DNA of 64,000 nt, taken from NCBI GenBank assembly GCA_021203065.1, contig JAJQBX010000018.1, positions 248,001-312,000 on the forward strand, written 5' to 3'. The position numbers and the translations under genes are program-made. The stretch comes from Oscillospiraceae bacterium. Its GTDB lineage: Bacteria > Bacillota > Clostridia > Oscillospirales > Ruminococcaceae. Below the pieces are notes generated by a model. That model was not told where the DNA came from. It searched no databases and saw nothing but the letters and a program-made list of their open reading frames with translations. Shown here piece by piece: positions 23,983 to 32,450 of this stretch (the stretch's first letter is position 1; each line of letters starts with the position of its first letter).

Positions 23983-25443
23983 ATGCTGAAACGAATTTTG
24001 GCACTGAGTCTTGCTGTGGTCTGTATTATGGCTCTGGTGGGATGCGGAAGCTCTACGAGGGAAATAGTATATCTGACTCTTTCCACCGAAGATGCAACTG
24101 CTATCCTTGCCGCCGCCGGAATCACTCTGCCGGACGCTGAGGATACCGAGGCATCGGGAACTACCATCAAGTGGTTCTCGTGGTATGACAGCTTCCACAA
24201 CTACAGTGAGGACGAAATCGTCAATACCGGTTACTTCACATTCACCGAGAAATACGGCTGTGAGATAACTTGGGTTGAGACTACATACGACAACTATTCG
24301 GACGACCTTGCGAATCTGATCCTGTCATCGAATTCGCCCGACTTCGCTCCGGCTGGCACTTCCAACACCGCTACCTTCCCCTACAGCTGTATGAAGGGAA
24401 TGTATCAGGCTGTTGACGACTATGTTGACTATACCGACCCGCTCTGGTCAGGAATGGCTGATGCGGCGGAGTATTTCGCTCTTGGCGACAAGCACTTTGC
24501 AATTGTCACCGAGGTCACATTCAAGTCGGTTGTCCCCTACAACCGCAGAGTCATTGAAGAATACGGCTATGACGACCCCGCCGAGCTCTATTGGAACGGC
24601 GAATGGACATGGGACGTGTTCTATGAAATGTGCATCGATTTCTCTGATCCCGATGAGGACAGATATGCACTTGACGGCTGGTATTATGTAAACAGTATCG
24701 TCGAGGAATCGACAGGCAGTACTATCATCAAAAAGGATGAAGACGGTCACTTCTATGCTGACCTTGATGACCCGCTTATCGAAGCGGCTGAGAACCTTAT
24801 CTATGACCTCGTCAAGAACGACTGCGTCTATCACGAGGGCACAGACTACTGGGCAGGAAGAGACGACTTCACCTATGGCGCAGGCGTCAAGGAGGGCTTA
24901 TGCCTCTTCTGGATCTGCGACACGTCAGGCTTCACAATGACTGTTGAAGAGATGAACCAGATCTGGGGCGACATCGAAGCAGGAGAAATCATGTTTGTTC
25001 CGCTTCCCCGTTATGACGACGGCGACGGAGTCTACTACCTCAACGCTGTTCCAAGCGGCTACATGATCTGTGCCGGTGCTGAGAACCCTGAGGGTGCGGC
25101 TCTCTTGGCATCTTGCGAAAGATTCAAGATAATCGACCCTACCGTTGTCGACATCGACAGAAAGCAGCTTCAGGAAACCTACCTCTGGACTGTTGAGATG
25201 CTCGAAATGCTCGACGAGTGCAACCGCCTTGTTCAGGAAAATACCATCATGTATTACACCGGCGACCTCGGCACAAGCCTCGACTCGGCATACAACTCGT
25301 TCGACTGGGGCATCAACCGCAACGGCGGCAGCTACACATGGGCACAGCTAAAGGAGACCTACGGCGACCGGCTTGACTATTACATAGAAGAGCTGAATGC
25401 GCTGATTGATAATTATCTGGATACGGGTGAGCTTGCGAGCTAA
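23983..25443 (+). CDS. Solute-binding lipoprotein, family 1-like (copy a)
   Basis: 486-aa lipoprotein (lipobox ALVGC at residue 23) related to bacterial extracellular solute-binding proteins of sugar ABC transporters: NTGYFTFTEKYGCEITWVE, SSNSPDFAPAG, DDPAELYWNGEWTWD and ALDGWYYVNS are family-type segments. After the Cys a conserved strip REIVYLTLSTEDA recurs in copies b and c. Copy b, the next gene, is its closest relative. No permease or importer ATPase lies near any copy, so it either shares a remote transporter or acts as a surface binding protein for sugars. AAAGGAA lies 10 bp before the ATG; its own hairpin terminator follows at 25482-25515. Confidence 0.85.
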   Translation: MLKRILALSLAVVCIMALVGCGSSTREIVYLTLSTEDATAILAAAGITLPDAEDTEASGTTIKWFSWYDSFHNYSEDEIVNTGYFTFTEKYGCEITWVETTYDNYSDDLANLILSSNSPDFAPAGTSNTATFPYSCMKGMYQAVDDYVDYTDPLWSGMADAAEYFALGDKHFAIVTEVTFKSVVPYNRRVIEEYGYDDPAELYWNGEWTWDVFYEMCIDFSDPDEDRYALDGWYYVNSIVEESTGSTIIKKDEDGHFYADLDDPLIEAAENLIYDLVKNDCVYHEGTDYWAGRDDFTYGAGVKEGLCLFWICDTSGFTMTVEEMNQIWGDIEAGEIMFVPLPRYDDGDGVYYLNAVPSGYMICAGAENPEGAALLASCERFKIIDPTVVDIDRKQLQETYLWTVEMLEMLDECNRLVQENTIMYYTGDLGTSLDSAYNSFDWGINRNGGSYTWAQLKETYGDRLDYYIEELNALIDNYLDTGELAS

Positions 25444-25481
25444 GCAGTTCGCTTCGCGAACTTCCACCCCTCCATAAGCAA

Positions 25482-25515
25482 AAGAACCGATTTGGTTAAA
25501 ACCAGATCGGTTCTT
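25482..25515 (+). terminator. Terminator after solute-binding copy a
   Basis: AAGAACCGAT-N2-GGTT / AACC-N2-ATCGGTTCTT hairpin (AAA loop), followed by ATTGTAT. The stem shares the ACCGATTTGG motif with the terminator of copy b. Confidence 0.7.
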
Positions 25516-25530
25516 ATTGTATCAACTACA

Positions 25531-25541
25531 CTTTGTACAAG
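25531..25541. promoter_or_regulatory. TTGTACAA palindrome upstream of copy b
   Basis: CTTTGTACAAG lies about 20 bp before the -35 box of copy b. The same 8-bp palindrome occurs twice around the promoter of copy e (40942-40952 and 41032-41042), suggesting a shared regulator. Confidence 0.4.
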
Positions 25542-25560
25542 AATTTTATATAAAAATCTG

Positions 25561-25589
25561 TTGCAATCTGTGTTAAATTCGTGTATAAT
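25561..25589 (+). promoter_or_regulatory. Promoter of solute-binding copy b
   Basis: TTGCAA (25561-25566), 17 bp, TATAAT (25584-25589). Confidence 0.75.
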
Positions 25590-25669
25590 GATTTCATCAC
25601 TTTTTATCTGTCGTGGAGAATATGACGGATATATCGGCAGCTTATCACTGCCGGGAAAGGAACATCACT

Positions 25670-27133
25670 ATGAAGAAAAGAATTTTGGCTCTCAGCTTGG
25701 CTGTAATCATGATTCTGGCACTCGTAGGATGCGGAAGCTCAAAAAGGGAAATCGTTTACCTGACTCTCTCTACAGAAGACGCAACTGCTATCCTTGCCGC
25801 CGCCGGAATCACTCTGCCTGACGTTGAGGACACACCCGCCGCAGGCACAGAAATCCAGTGGTTCTCGTGGTATGACGACTTCCACAACTACAGTGAGGAC
25901 GAAATCGTCAACACCGGTTACTTCACATTCACCGAGAAGTACGGCTGCACAATCGAATGGATCGAGACTACATACGACGACTATTCTGACGACCTTGCAA
26001 ACCTCGTTCTGTCCTCGAACTCACCTGACTTCGCACTCGCCGGAACCTCGAACACCGCTACTTTCCCCTACAGCTGTATGAAGGGAATGTATCAGCCGGT
26101 TGACGACTATGTCGACTACACTGAGCCGCTCTGGTCGGGAATGGCAGATGCCGCTGAGTACTTCGCACTTGGCGATCAGCACTTTGCATTTGTTACCGAC
26201 GTAACGTTCAAGTCTATCGTTCCCTACAACCGCAGAGTCATTGAAGAGTATGGCTACGACGATCCTGCTGAGCTCTACTACAACGACGAATGGACTTGGG
26301 AAGTGTTCTACGAAATGTGCGTGGACTTCTCCGATCCCGACGATGACAGATATGCTCTTGACGGCTGGTACTATGTAAACAGTATCTGCGAGGAATCAAC
26401 AGGAAGAACCATCATCCAAAAGGATGAGGACGGTCACTTCTACACCAACCTTGACGATCCGCTCATCGAAATCGCTGAGAACATGATTTACGACCTCGTA
26501 AAGAACGACTGCGTCTACCACGAGGGCAACGACTACTGGGCAGGAAGAAACGACTACGTTTACGGCTCAGGCGTCAAGGAGGGCTTGTGCCTCTTCTGGA
26601 TCTGCGATGTTCCTACCGGTCTTAAGCTTACCGTTGACGAAATGAACCAGATCTGGGGCGACATCGAAGCTGGCGAAATCATGTTCGTTCCGCTTCCGAG
26701 ATACGAAGACGGCGACGGCATCTATTACCTCAACTCGCTTCCCACCGGCTACATGCTCATCACCGGTGCTTCGAACCCTGAGGGAGTTGCACTCTTGGCG
26801 GCATGCGAGAGATTCAAGACCATCGACCCGACCGTTGTCGACATCGACAAGAAGCAGCTCAAGGAGACCTATCTCTGGACTGACGAAATGCTCGAAATGT
26901 ACGACATCTGCTACGAAATCGCAGTTGCAAATGTTGTCATGTACTACACCGGCGACCTCGGAACAAGCCTTGACTCAGCCTACAACTCGTTCGACTGGGG
27001 CATCAACCGCAACGGCGGCAGCTACACATGGGCACAGCTCAAGGAAACCTATGGCGACAGACTTGACTACTACGTAGAAGAGCTGAATGCGATGATTGAC
27101 AACTATCTCGATACGGGAGAGTTGATTGAATAA
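25670..27133 (+). CDS. Solute-binding lipoprotein, family 1-like (copy b)
   Basis: 487-aa paralogue of copy a with the same order of segments: signal and lipobox LALVGC, REIVYLTLSTEDATAILAA, KWFSWYDxFHNYSEDE-type block (here QWFSWYDDFHNYSEDE), ELYYNDEWTWEVF, and the C-terminal YTGDLGTSLDSAYNSF shared with copy a. The frame is open from 25613, but ATG 25670 with AAAGGAA upstream starts directly at the signal peptide. It has its own promoter and a TTGTACAA palindrome, unlike copy a, so the pair is probably regulated separately despite the recent duplication. Binding to an oligosaccharide is inferred. Confidence 0.85.
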   Translation: MKKRILALSLAVIMILALVGCGSSKREIVYLTLSTEDATAILAAAGITLPDVEDTPAAGTEIQWFSWYDDFHNYSEDEIVNTGYFTFTEKYGCTIEWIETTYDDYSDDLANLVLSSNSPDFALAGTSNTATFPYSCMKGMYQPVDDYVDYTEPLWSGMADAAEYFALGDQHFAFVTDVTFKSIVPYNRRVIEEYGYDDPAELYYNDEWTWEVFYEMCVDFSDPDDDRYALDGWYYVNSICEESTGRTIIQKDEDGHFYTNLDDPLIEIAENMIYDLVKNDCVYHEGNDYWAGRNDYVYGSGVKEGLCLFWICDVPTGLKLTVDEMNQIWGDIEAGEIMFVPLPRYEDGDGIYYLNSLPTGYMLITGASNPEGVALLAACERFKTIDPTVVDIDKKQLKETYLWTDEMLEMYDICYEIAVANVVMYYTGDLGTSLDSAYNSFDWGINRNGGSYTWAQLKETYGDRLDYYVEELNAMIDNYLDTGELIE

Positions 27134-27171
27134 TTCGTAATTCGTAATTCGTAATTCGTAATTCGTAATTA
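27132..27171. repeat. Short tandem repeat AATTCGTA (about five units)
   Basis: Eight-base units AATTCGTA follow the copy b stop codon directly. A related ATTACG(A/C) array lies in opposite sense at 27219-27251, flanking the terminator between them. Confidence 0.8.
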
Positions 27172-27172
27172 A

Positions 27173-27210
27173 AAACAACCGATTTGGATAAACCAAATCG
27201 GTTGTTTTTT
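27173..27210 (+). terminator. Terminator after solute-binding copy b
   Basis: AACAACCGATTTGG / CCAAATCGGTTGTT with an ATAAA loop, followed by TTTT. The perfect stem sits between two short-repeat arrays. Confidence 0.85.
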
Positions 27211-27218
27211 GGACTTTC

Positions 27219-27251
27219 AATTACGCATTACGCATTACGAATTACGCATTG
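27219..27251. repeat. Short tandem repeat ATTACG(C/A)
   Basis: Four units of ATTACGC or ATTACGA, inverted relative to 27132-27171. Similar arrays are at 28693-28727 and 54588-54622. Confidence 0.75.
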
Positions 27252-27252
27252 A

Positions 27253-28134
27253 TTACAGCGTCTCCGGATATGCTCCATCTGCATGAAGCTTTCTCAGCTT
27301 CTCCTCAACATCTGCCTTATCCTCTTTATAGGTGATGCCGAACCACTTGTCGTGGGAGGGTCTTGCTTCTACGGTCATGGTTTTCTCGCTCAGGAAATCA
27401 TTGACCATTACCGGGAGGAGGCATTCTGCCTTGATCTGGTCGGGGGTAAGAGCCTTGAGGAAGTCCTCAAAGTACTTCTGCATCATCGGGAGGGTTTCGT
27501 GGTGGAAGCCCCAGAAGTTCATCGAAACCTCTGCATCGGGGTCAACCTCTCCTGTTTCGGAGACCATCTTGTCGCCCTCAGGCTTGATGCCACTGGTCTC
27601 GTCGACCTTGACGAGCTTGCCGCCCTCAACACTGCAGACGCCTCTTGTTACTGTGCCGTTTAAGCTGACAGTGTTCTTGAGGATATAAGTAACCATTGCG
27701 GCTTCGCTTCCGTCCTTAAGGTCGTGGAGGAGCTTATACATGATGTCGAAGCATTCCTTGCCATAATAGTCGTCGGCGTTGATGGTTGCAAACGGATCGG
27801 TGAGGGCGTCCTTTGCCGCCAAAACTGCGTGAACTGTTCCGAAAGGCTTTACTCTCTCAGCCGGAATCTTGTAGAAGCTTGGAACGGTTGAATAGTCCTG
27901 AACGCAGTACTCGAGCTCTACCCTGTCCTTGAATTTCTCGCCGACGGTTGAACGAACTATATCAACCATCTCGCTCTTGAGGACGAACACAACCTTCTCA
28001 AAGCCTGCGTTGATTGCATCGTGAATTGAGTATTCCATCAGGATTTCGCCGTGAGGTCCGACGTTGGAAATCTGCTTGTCTCCGCCAAAGCGAGAGCCGA
28101 GACCTGCTGCCAATACCAAAAGTGTAGCTTTCAT
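27253..28134 (-). CDS. Sugar-phosphate nucleotidyltransferase-like protein
   Basis: 293-aa protein of the nucleotidyltransferase fold that activates sugar phosphates or choline with NTP. The N-terminal signature VLAAGLGSRFGGDKQ binds the nucleotide and INADDYYG holds the metal-binding Asp pair. A C-terminal half (VSMNFWGFHHETLPMM, PVMVNDFL) extends the catalytic domain. It follows the GtrA gene on the same strand after about 100 bp; GtrA proteins move lipid-linked sugars across the membrane, so a role in cell-surface glycan synthesis fits. The exact substrate (UTP/glucose-1-phosphate or another pair) cannot be fixed from sequence alone. Confidence 0.85.
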   Translation of the reverse strand: MKATLLVLAAGLGSRFGGDKQISNVGPHGEILMEYSIHDAINAGFEKVVFVLKSEMVDIVRSTVGEKFKDRVELEYCVQDYSTVPSFYKIPAERVKPFGTVHAVLAAKDALTDPFATINADDYYGKECFDIMYKLLHDLKDGSEAAMVTYILKNTVSLNGTVTRGVCSVEGGKLVKVDETSGIKPEGDKMVSETGEVDPDAEVSMNFWGFHHETLPMMQKYFEDFLKALTPDQIKAECLLPVMVNDFLSEKTMTVEARPSHDKWFGITYKEDKADVEEKLRKLHADGAYPETL

Positions 28135-28237
28135 GTCTGTTACCTGCCTTATATTTAAATTGTGGAAACCAATAAGTCTCTAAGGCTATTTTATGCCAAA
28201 ATGAGTATAATGTCAACTGAAATTCTGTTGAAAATAT

Positions 28238-28681
28238 CTACTTTCCGCCGGTTTTTCGGCTTTCTTTTTTTCGGAAGATGAGAAGCTTCTGCACAGCGAA
28301 GTTTATAACGAACATTATCACTTCTGCGATAGGCTTTGCAAGCCATGTAGGGAGCATGAGAACTCTTGTCATAACTTCCATCAGCAGAAATGTCTTGACA
28401 GTGAAGCTGACCGCCGCCAGAGCATAATATCCGCCCATCTCTGCCCACATGCCCTTTTCCGAGCGGAAAACCCACCTGCGGTTGATATGGAAATTGACCT
28501 GCGACGACACACAAAACGCCGCCACCGCCGCCACCTCCATCGCAAGCGAAAAGTCCCCAAGAAGCCATTCGACGACCAGCAGAATTGTGTAGTCGATAAT
28601 GAATGCAATCACAGAAGAGATTCCATAGCGGATAGGTTGCAGGGAGAGTGCTTTTTGAATCAGAGCCTTAATGTTCTTCAA
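28238..28681 (-). CDS. GtrA-family membrane protein
   Basis: 147-aa protein with four predicted membrane helices (YGISSVIAFIIDYTILLVVEWLL; VAAVAAFCVSS; YYALAAVSFTVKTFLLMEVM; AEVIMFVINFAVQKLLIF), the pattern of GtrA, thought to flip undecaprenyl-linked sugars. The motif SQVNFHINRRWVF is typical of the family. The start is TTG at 28681 preceded by GAGGT; no ATG fits. It is probably co-transcribed with the nucleotidyltransferase downstream. The short-repeat array 28693-28727 lies just before it. Confidence 0.85.
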   Translation of the reverse strand: MKNIKALIQKALSLQPIRYGISSVIAFIIDYTILLVVEWLLGDFSLAMEVAAVAAFCVSSQVNFHINRRWVFRSEKGMWAEMGGYYALAAVSFTVKTFLLMEVMTRVLMLPTWLAKPIAEVIMFVINFAVQKLLIFRKKESRKTGGK

Positions 28682-28692
28682 ATTTCTACCTC

Positions 28693-28727
28693 ATAATTAC
28701 GCATTACGAATTACGAATTACGCATTA
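28693..28727. repeat. Short tandem repeat ATTACG(C/A)
   Basis: ATTACGC-ATTACGA-ATTACGA-ATTACGC units between proS and the GtrA gene, touching the proS stop codon. Confidence 0.75.
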
Positions 28728-30167
28728 ATACGCTTTCCCCCACATTACCATGCACTTAGCCGGTTTGCCACAGCAGACGCATTTGTCGCTGAGGGTTTCC
28801 TGCTCGAACGGGATGCAGCGAGAGCCGACGCCGGTGAGCTCTTTTACCTTGTCCTCACAGGCTTCGTCACCGCACCACATCGCCTTGACAAAGCCGTCGC
28901 CGTTCTTTGCGAGGGTTTCGTTTATCTCATCTAAGCTTGTGCATGCGTAGGTTCTCTCCTCCTGCCTCTTCAGGGCACTTTCAAACATGCCGTCGTGAAC
29001 TTCTGCAAGGCAGGTCTTTACTCCATCAACCAAGTTATCAAGAGCGATGAACTCTTTCTTTCTGTTATGTCTGAGAACTGCGACGCAGTGGTTCTCTTCA
29101 ATGTCTCTCGGACCTATTTCAATTCTTACCGGAACGCCACGCATTTCATACTCTGCATACTTCCAACCGGGGGAATTCTCGCTGTCGTCAAGCTTGACAC
29201 GAATGCCGGCGGCGTTCAGGGTGTCATAGAGCTCGTGAGCCTTTTCGAGAACGCCCTCTTTATGCTGAGCAACAGGGACGATTACAACCTGAACAGGTGC
29301 GACTGCCGGAGGAAGAACCAAGCCGTTGTCGTCACCGTGGGTCATTATTATAGCGCCGATGAGGCGGGTTGTGACTCCCCAAGAAGTCTGATACGGGATC
29401 TTCACCGAGTTGTTTTTGTCTGTATAGGTGATGCCGAAAGCCTTGGCAAAGCCGTCGCCGAAATAGTGGGAGGTTCCAGCCTGCAGAGCCTTGCCGTCGT
29501 GCATGAGGGCTTCAATTGCATAGGTGGAGACTGCGCCGGCGAACTTGTCGCTGTCGGTCTTCTTGCCCTTGACAACCGGCATTGCAAGCTCGGTCTCGCA
29601 GAATTCGGCATAGGTCTCGAGCATCTTTTCGGTGAATGCTTCCGCTTCCTCGGCTGTTTCGTGGATGGTGTGACCCTCCTGCCAGAGAAATTCACGGGAA
29701 CGCAAGAACGGTCTTGTGGTCTTTTCCCATCTGACGACGGAAACCCACTGGTTATAGAGCTTCGGCAGGTCACGATAGGAGTGAATTATATTGGCATAGT
29801 GCTCGCAGAAGAGGGTTTCTGACGTCGGTCTGACGCAGAGCCGCTCCTCAAGCTTGTCGTTACCGCCATGGGTGACCCATGCCACTTCGGGAGCAAAGCC
29901 CTCGACATGGTCTTTTTCTTTATTTAGCAAGCTCTCGGGGATGAACATCGGCATATAGACGTTTTCCACTCCCAGAGCCTTGAATCTTCCGTCCAACAGC
30001 CTCTGCATATTTTCCCAGATAGCGTACCCATAAGGGCGGATGACCATGCATCCCTTGACGCTTGAATATTCGATAAGCTCCGCTTTCTTAACTATGTCCG
30101 TATACCACTGCGCAAAATCCTCGCTCATCGAGGTAACTGCAGAAACGGCTTTCTTCTCATTTGCCAT
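28725..30167 (-). CDS. proS: Proline--tRNA ligase, short (archaeal/eukaryote-like) type
   Basis: Class II aminoacyl-tRNA synthetase of 480 aa that charges tRNA-Pro. Motif 2 ([22 protein letters not shown]), motif 3 ([17 protein letters not shown]) and the anticodon-binding domain after [11 protein letters not shown] are present. It is the compact form without the editing insertion of the long bacterial ProRS; the C-terminal zinc-like cysteines (CGDEAC...[10 protein letters not shown], here spread through the last 60 residues) and the final Tyr fit this type. The start ATG at 30167 has AAGGAG; the longer frame lacks support. A TTGTCA/TATTAT promoter precedes it and no T-box is seen. Confidence 0.95.
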   Translation of the reverse strand: MANEKKAVSAVTSMSEDFAQWYTDIVKKAELIEYSSVKGCMVIRPYGYAIWENMQRLLDGRFKALGVENVYMPMFIPESLLNKEKDHVEGFAPEVAWVTHGGNDKLEERLCVRPTSETLFCEHYANIIHSYRDLPKLYNQWVSVVRWEKTTRPFLRSREFLWQEGHTIHETAEEAEAFTEKMLETYAEFCETELAMPVVKGKKTDSDKFAGAVSTYAIEALMHDGKALQAGTSHYFGDGFAKAFGITYTDKNNSVKIPYQTSWGVTTRLIGAIIMTHGDDNGLVLPPAVAPVQVVIVPVAQHKEGVLEKAHELYDTLNAAGIRVKLDDSENSPGWKYAEYEMRGVPVRIEIGPRDIEENHCVAVLRHNRKKEFIALDNLVDGVKTCLAEVHDGMFESALKRQEERTYACTSLDEINETLAKNGDGFVKAMWCGDEACEDKVKELTGVGSRCIPFEQETLSDKCVCCGKPAKCMVMWGKAY

Positions 30168-30207
30168 TAATATATCTCCTTCCGGAATTTCGGTTATAAG
30201 CACAACT

Positions 30208-30236
30208 ATAATAGCACAGATTTCTTGGTTTGACAA
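30208..30236 (-). promoter_or_regulatory. Promoter of proS
   Basis: On the minus strand TTGTCA (30236-30231), 17 bp, TATTAT (30213-30208). Confidence 0.7.
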
Positions 30237-30251
30237 GAGGTATTTTTGGAA

Positions 30252-30391
30252 ACCCCTCAGTCGCCTGCGGCGACAGCTCCCCTTTCAGGGGAGCCTATAA
30301 TCGTCTCTTCCAAGAGCCTGTGAGAGAATACAAAAAGCCTCCCCTGAAAGGGGAGGGGGACCGCCGGCGTTAGCCGGTGGTGGAGGGGTTT
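30252..30391. repeat. Full copy of the dispersed palindromic repeat
   Basis: From AACCCCTCAGTCGCC to GGTGGAGGGGTTT with the internal GCTCCCCTTTCAGGGGAGC and CCTCCCCTGAAAGGGGAGG hairpins and a GCCGGC...GCCGGT stem. Confidence 0.75.
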
Positions 30392-30403
30392 ATAAAAGGG
30401 GGT

Positions 30404-30556
30404 GCCTACGAACCGGAGACCGACTCGTAGGCAAAGAAAGGGAAAAATATGAAAAAGCTTTCGCGATACTGGCGAAGTTAAAGGGGACGCTCACGGGTCG
30501 GGACGGTTTCCCGACCCGTAAGCAAAGAAAGGGAAAAATATGAAAAAGCTTTCGCG
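30404..30556. repeat. Two direct units: hairpin plus identical 35-bp block
   Basis: Unit 1: hairpin GCCTACGA/TCGTAGGC (30404-30432) then 35-bp block 30431-30465. Unit 2: perfect 11-bp stem ACGGGTCGGGA/TCCCGACCCGT (30493-30519) then the same block at 30522-30556. The period is 91 bp. Each block carries an AAAGGG stretch and an ATG that opens a micro-ORF starting MKKLSR (30449-30481, 10 aa; 30540-30590, 16 aa). The hairpins differ in sequence but not in place, which suggests the structure is conserved. Confidence 0.6.
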
Positions 30557-30584
30557 TAACTGTTTGTCGGGGATATTTCCTGTT

Positions 30585-30684
30585 CCATAGGGAGCCTCCC
30601 CTATAGGCCCGTGATACCTGTATGTCAATCAAACGTCAGCACAACGCTACAGTTGTCTTCCTGCGTCATGCCACGCCGTATCAC
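30585..30684. other. Structured intergenic region after htrA copy 2
   Basis: A bulged hairpin CCATAGGGA/TCCCCTATAGG (30585-30607) is followed by a closed domain: GTGATAC (30611-30617) pairs with GTATCAC (30678-30684) and encloses stems ACAAC/GTTGT (30641-30656) and GCGT/ACGC (30663-30676). Stacked stems of this kind are typical of a folded RNA. The strand is uncertain: on the minus strand it is the 3' tail of the htrA mRNA, on the plus strand it would belong to an RNA with the micro-ORF units. I do not recognise it. Confidence 0.4.
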
Positions 30685-30691
30685 AAGTTGA

Positions 30692-32248
30692 TCAGGAGGT
30701 AATCTCCATCAGCTCAACCTCTAAGTCGATATACGTTCCGTTACGATAGATGTTGAGAATTATTGTATCTCCAACCGAGTAGTTGTTTTTGATGTTTGTG
30801 AGTTCATCCATTGTGGTGATGCTCTCGTCGTTAACGCCGACGATGATGTCGTAAGCCTCAACTCCTGCAGTTTCTGCACCAGAACCGGGGGTTACGTATC
30901 TGACCATTACGCCCTGCGGAATTCCATAATAGAATGCGACATAGGCGGTGATGTCCTCACCGGTGATGCCGATTGAGGGTCTTCCGGTGACGTAGCCGTA
31001 CTGGATGAGGTCGTTTATAATCGGGAGCGCATCGTCGATCGGGATTGCAAAGCCAAGTCCCTCGCCATAGGAGGAGGAAACCTTTGCAGAGATGATTCCT
31101 ATAACCTGACCGTAGACGTTGACCATCGGTCCGCCCGAGTTGCCGCTGTTGACGGAGGCGTCGGTCTGGATAAGGGTCATGTCCTGCCCGTTTATGTTGA
31201 GCGTACGGTTGAGCCCTGATACGATCCCGACTGACATTGAGCCATAAAGGTCGTATCCAAGGGGATTTCCGATAACTATTGCGGCTTCGCCGACCTTGAG
31301 GTCGCTTGAAGTTCCGAGCTCAGCCGCAGTAAGTCCCTCTGCGTCAATCTTGAGGACTGCGATGTCCGACTGTGAATCCTCACCGATGAGGGTTGCCTCA
31401 TACTGGTTCATGTCGGCGTCGACGATTGCGATGCTTGTTGCGTCCTCAACAACGTGGGCGCATGTTAAAATGTAGCCGTCCTCGGTCAGGATGATTCCCG
31501 TACCGGTGGCACTTCCGCTGTCGGTTGTGGAGGAGACTCCTACCACTGACGGGGAAACTTTCTCGTATATTTCAGTGAGGGTATATTCGCCCTCAGCGGT
31601 CATAAGCTGGCTTAATGTGGGGTATTCTTTTTCGGAGGCTTCGGTGGTGTCACCGGTTGAATCGGCGTCCTCTGCGACTGCGTCTACAGAATCATCGTTT
31701 TCATCATCTAAAATTACCTCGTCCTCATCCTCCTCGGCTGTGCCCTGAGTTGTTGCGGGACTGTCACTGCTGTGACTGCTCTGCGGAGTAGCAGTGGTAA
31801 AATTGTCGCTGAGTGCGATGAATGCTGAAATCGAGGTTACAGAAACCACGAACACTGCGAGTATTCCAACAATTACGCCAATAGCAATCTTTCCGCCGTT
31901 GCCCTTTTTCTTGGGGACGGGAGCATTATAGACATACTCACTGCGGTTGCCGGTCTGGCTCTGGTTGTAGCTTCCGTAGCTGCAGCTGTTGCTATAGTTG
32001 CCGCTGTTGCTGTAGCCGTTTCCTGAGTAGGAATATGAATTCTGAGAGTAGCCGGTGTTGGTATAGCTGTTCTCGGAAGCCGCCTGTTGGACATAGGACT
32101 CATTATTCTGGATCTGTTCGGGCTGAGCTTCCTGCGCGGCTGTTTCAGCAGTTTCTTCTGGTTCGGATGTAAGATCTACCGTTTCAACGCTCTCCACCGG
32201 AGTATTTTCATCTATTCTGTTTTCATTCTCATTGAAGTTATCATTCAT
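30692..32248 (-). CDS. HtrA/DegP-like serine protease with PDZ domain
   Basis: 518-aa membrane-anchored protease. The cytoplasmic head is low complexity, first acidic then rich in Asn/Ser/Tyr/Gly, and ends in PKKKGNGGK before one membrane helix (about 130-152). Outside follow an acidic spacer, the trypsin-like domain with His265 (LTCAHVV), Asp295 (QSDIAVLK) and Ser371 (GNSGGPM), and one PDZ domain (GIPQGVMVRYVTPGSGAETA). It is complete, unlike the copy at the window start. The ATG at 32248 has GGAGGA 8 bp upstream. Role: quality control of exported proteins. The gene is divergent from the MBOAT-like operon. Confidence 0.93.
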   Translation of the reverse strand: MNDNFNENENRIDENTPVESVETVDLTSEPEETAETAAQEAQPEQIQNNESYVQQAASENSYTNTGYSQNSYSYSGNGYSNSGNYSNSCSYGSYNQSQTGNRSEYVYNAPVPKKKGNGGKIAIGVIVGILAVFVVSVTSISAFIALSDNFTTATPQSSHSSDSPATTQGTAEEDEDEVILDDENDDSVDAVAEDADSTGDTTEASEKEYPTLSQLMTAEGEYTLTEIYEKVSPSVVGVSSTTDSGSATGTGIILTEDGYILTCAHVVEDATSIAIVDADMNQYEATLIGEDSQSDIAVLKIDAEGLTAAELGTSSDLKVGEAAIVIGNPLGYDLYGSMSVGIVSGLNRTLNINGQDMTLIQTDASVNSGNSGGPMVNVYGQVIGIISAKVSSSYGEGLGFAIPIDDALPIINDLIQYGYVTGRPSIGITGEDITAYVAFYYGIPQGVMVRYVTPGSGAETAGVEAYDIIVGVNDESITTMDELTNIKNNYSVGDTIILNIYRNGTYIDLEVELMEITS

Positions 32249-32367
32249 AATATATCCTCCGTTCCCGTTCCTCACCCTATGCTATTAATTATAAGCCCAA
32301 ATGTGTAAATCACATGACGGAATACAGAATATTTTAGGATTTGAAACCGGGAAGTTCGTGAGAAAGC

Positions 32368-32396
32368 TTGATATGCAGGAATTTTTGTGATACAAT
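32368..32396 (+). promoter_or_regulatory. Promoter of the MBOAT-like operon
   Basis: TTGATA (32368-32373), 17 bp, TACAAT (32391-32396). Confidence 0.65.
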
Positions 32397-32450
32397 TAGA
32401 GTGCGCCCAGAAATACGGGTCGCCTTTACTATGAGAAAGGGGCTGGCAAA

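Noticed and set aside
30180-30250. T-box in front of proS
   Set aside because: The promoter lies only about 40-70 bp from the start codon and the conserved T-box sequence is absent.
30404-30556. CRISPR-like repeat
   Set aside because: There are only two repeat blocks, the unique part between them contains a perfect hairpin, and no cas gene is present.
30390-30632. Minus-strand ORF of 80 aa with an internal repeat
   Set aside because: It only translates the duplicated hairpin units and overlaps non-coding structure on both sides.
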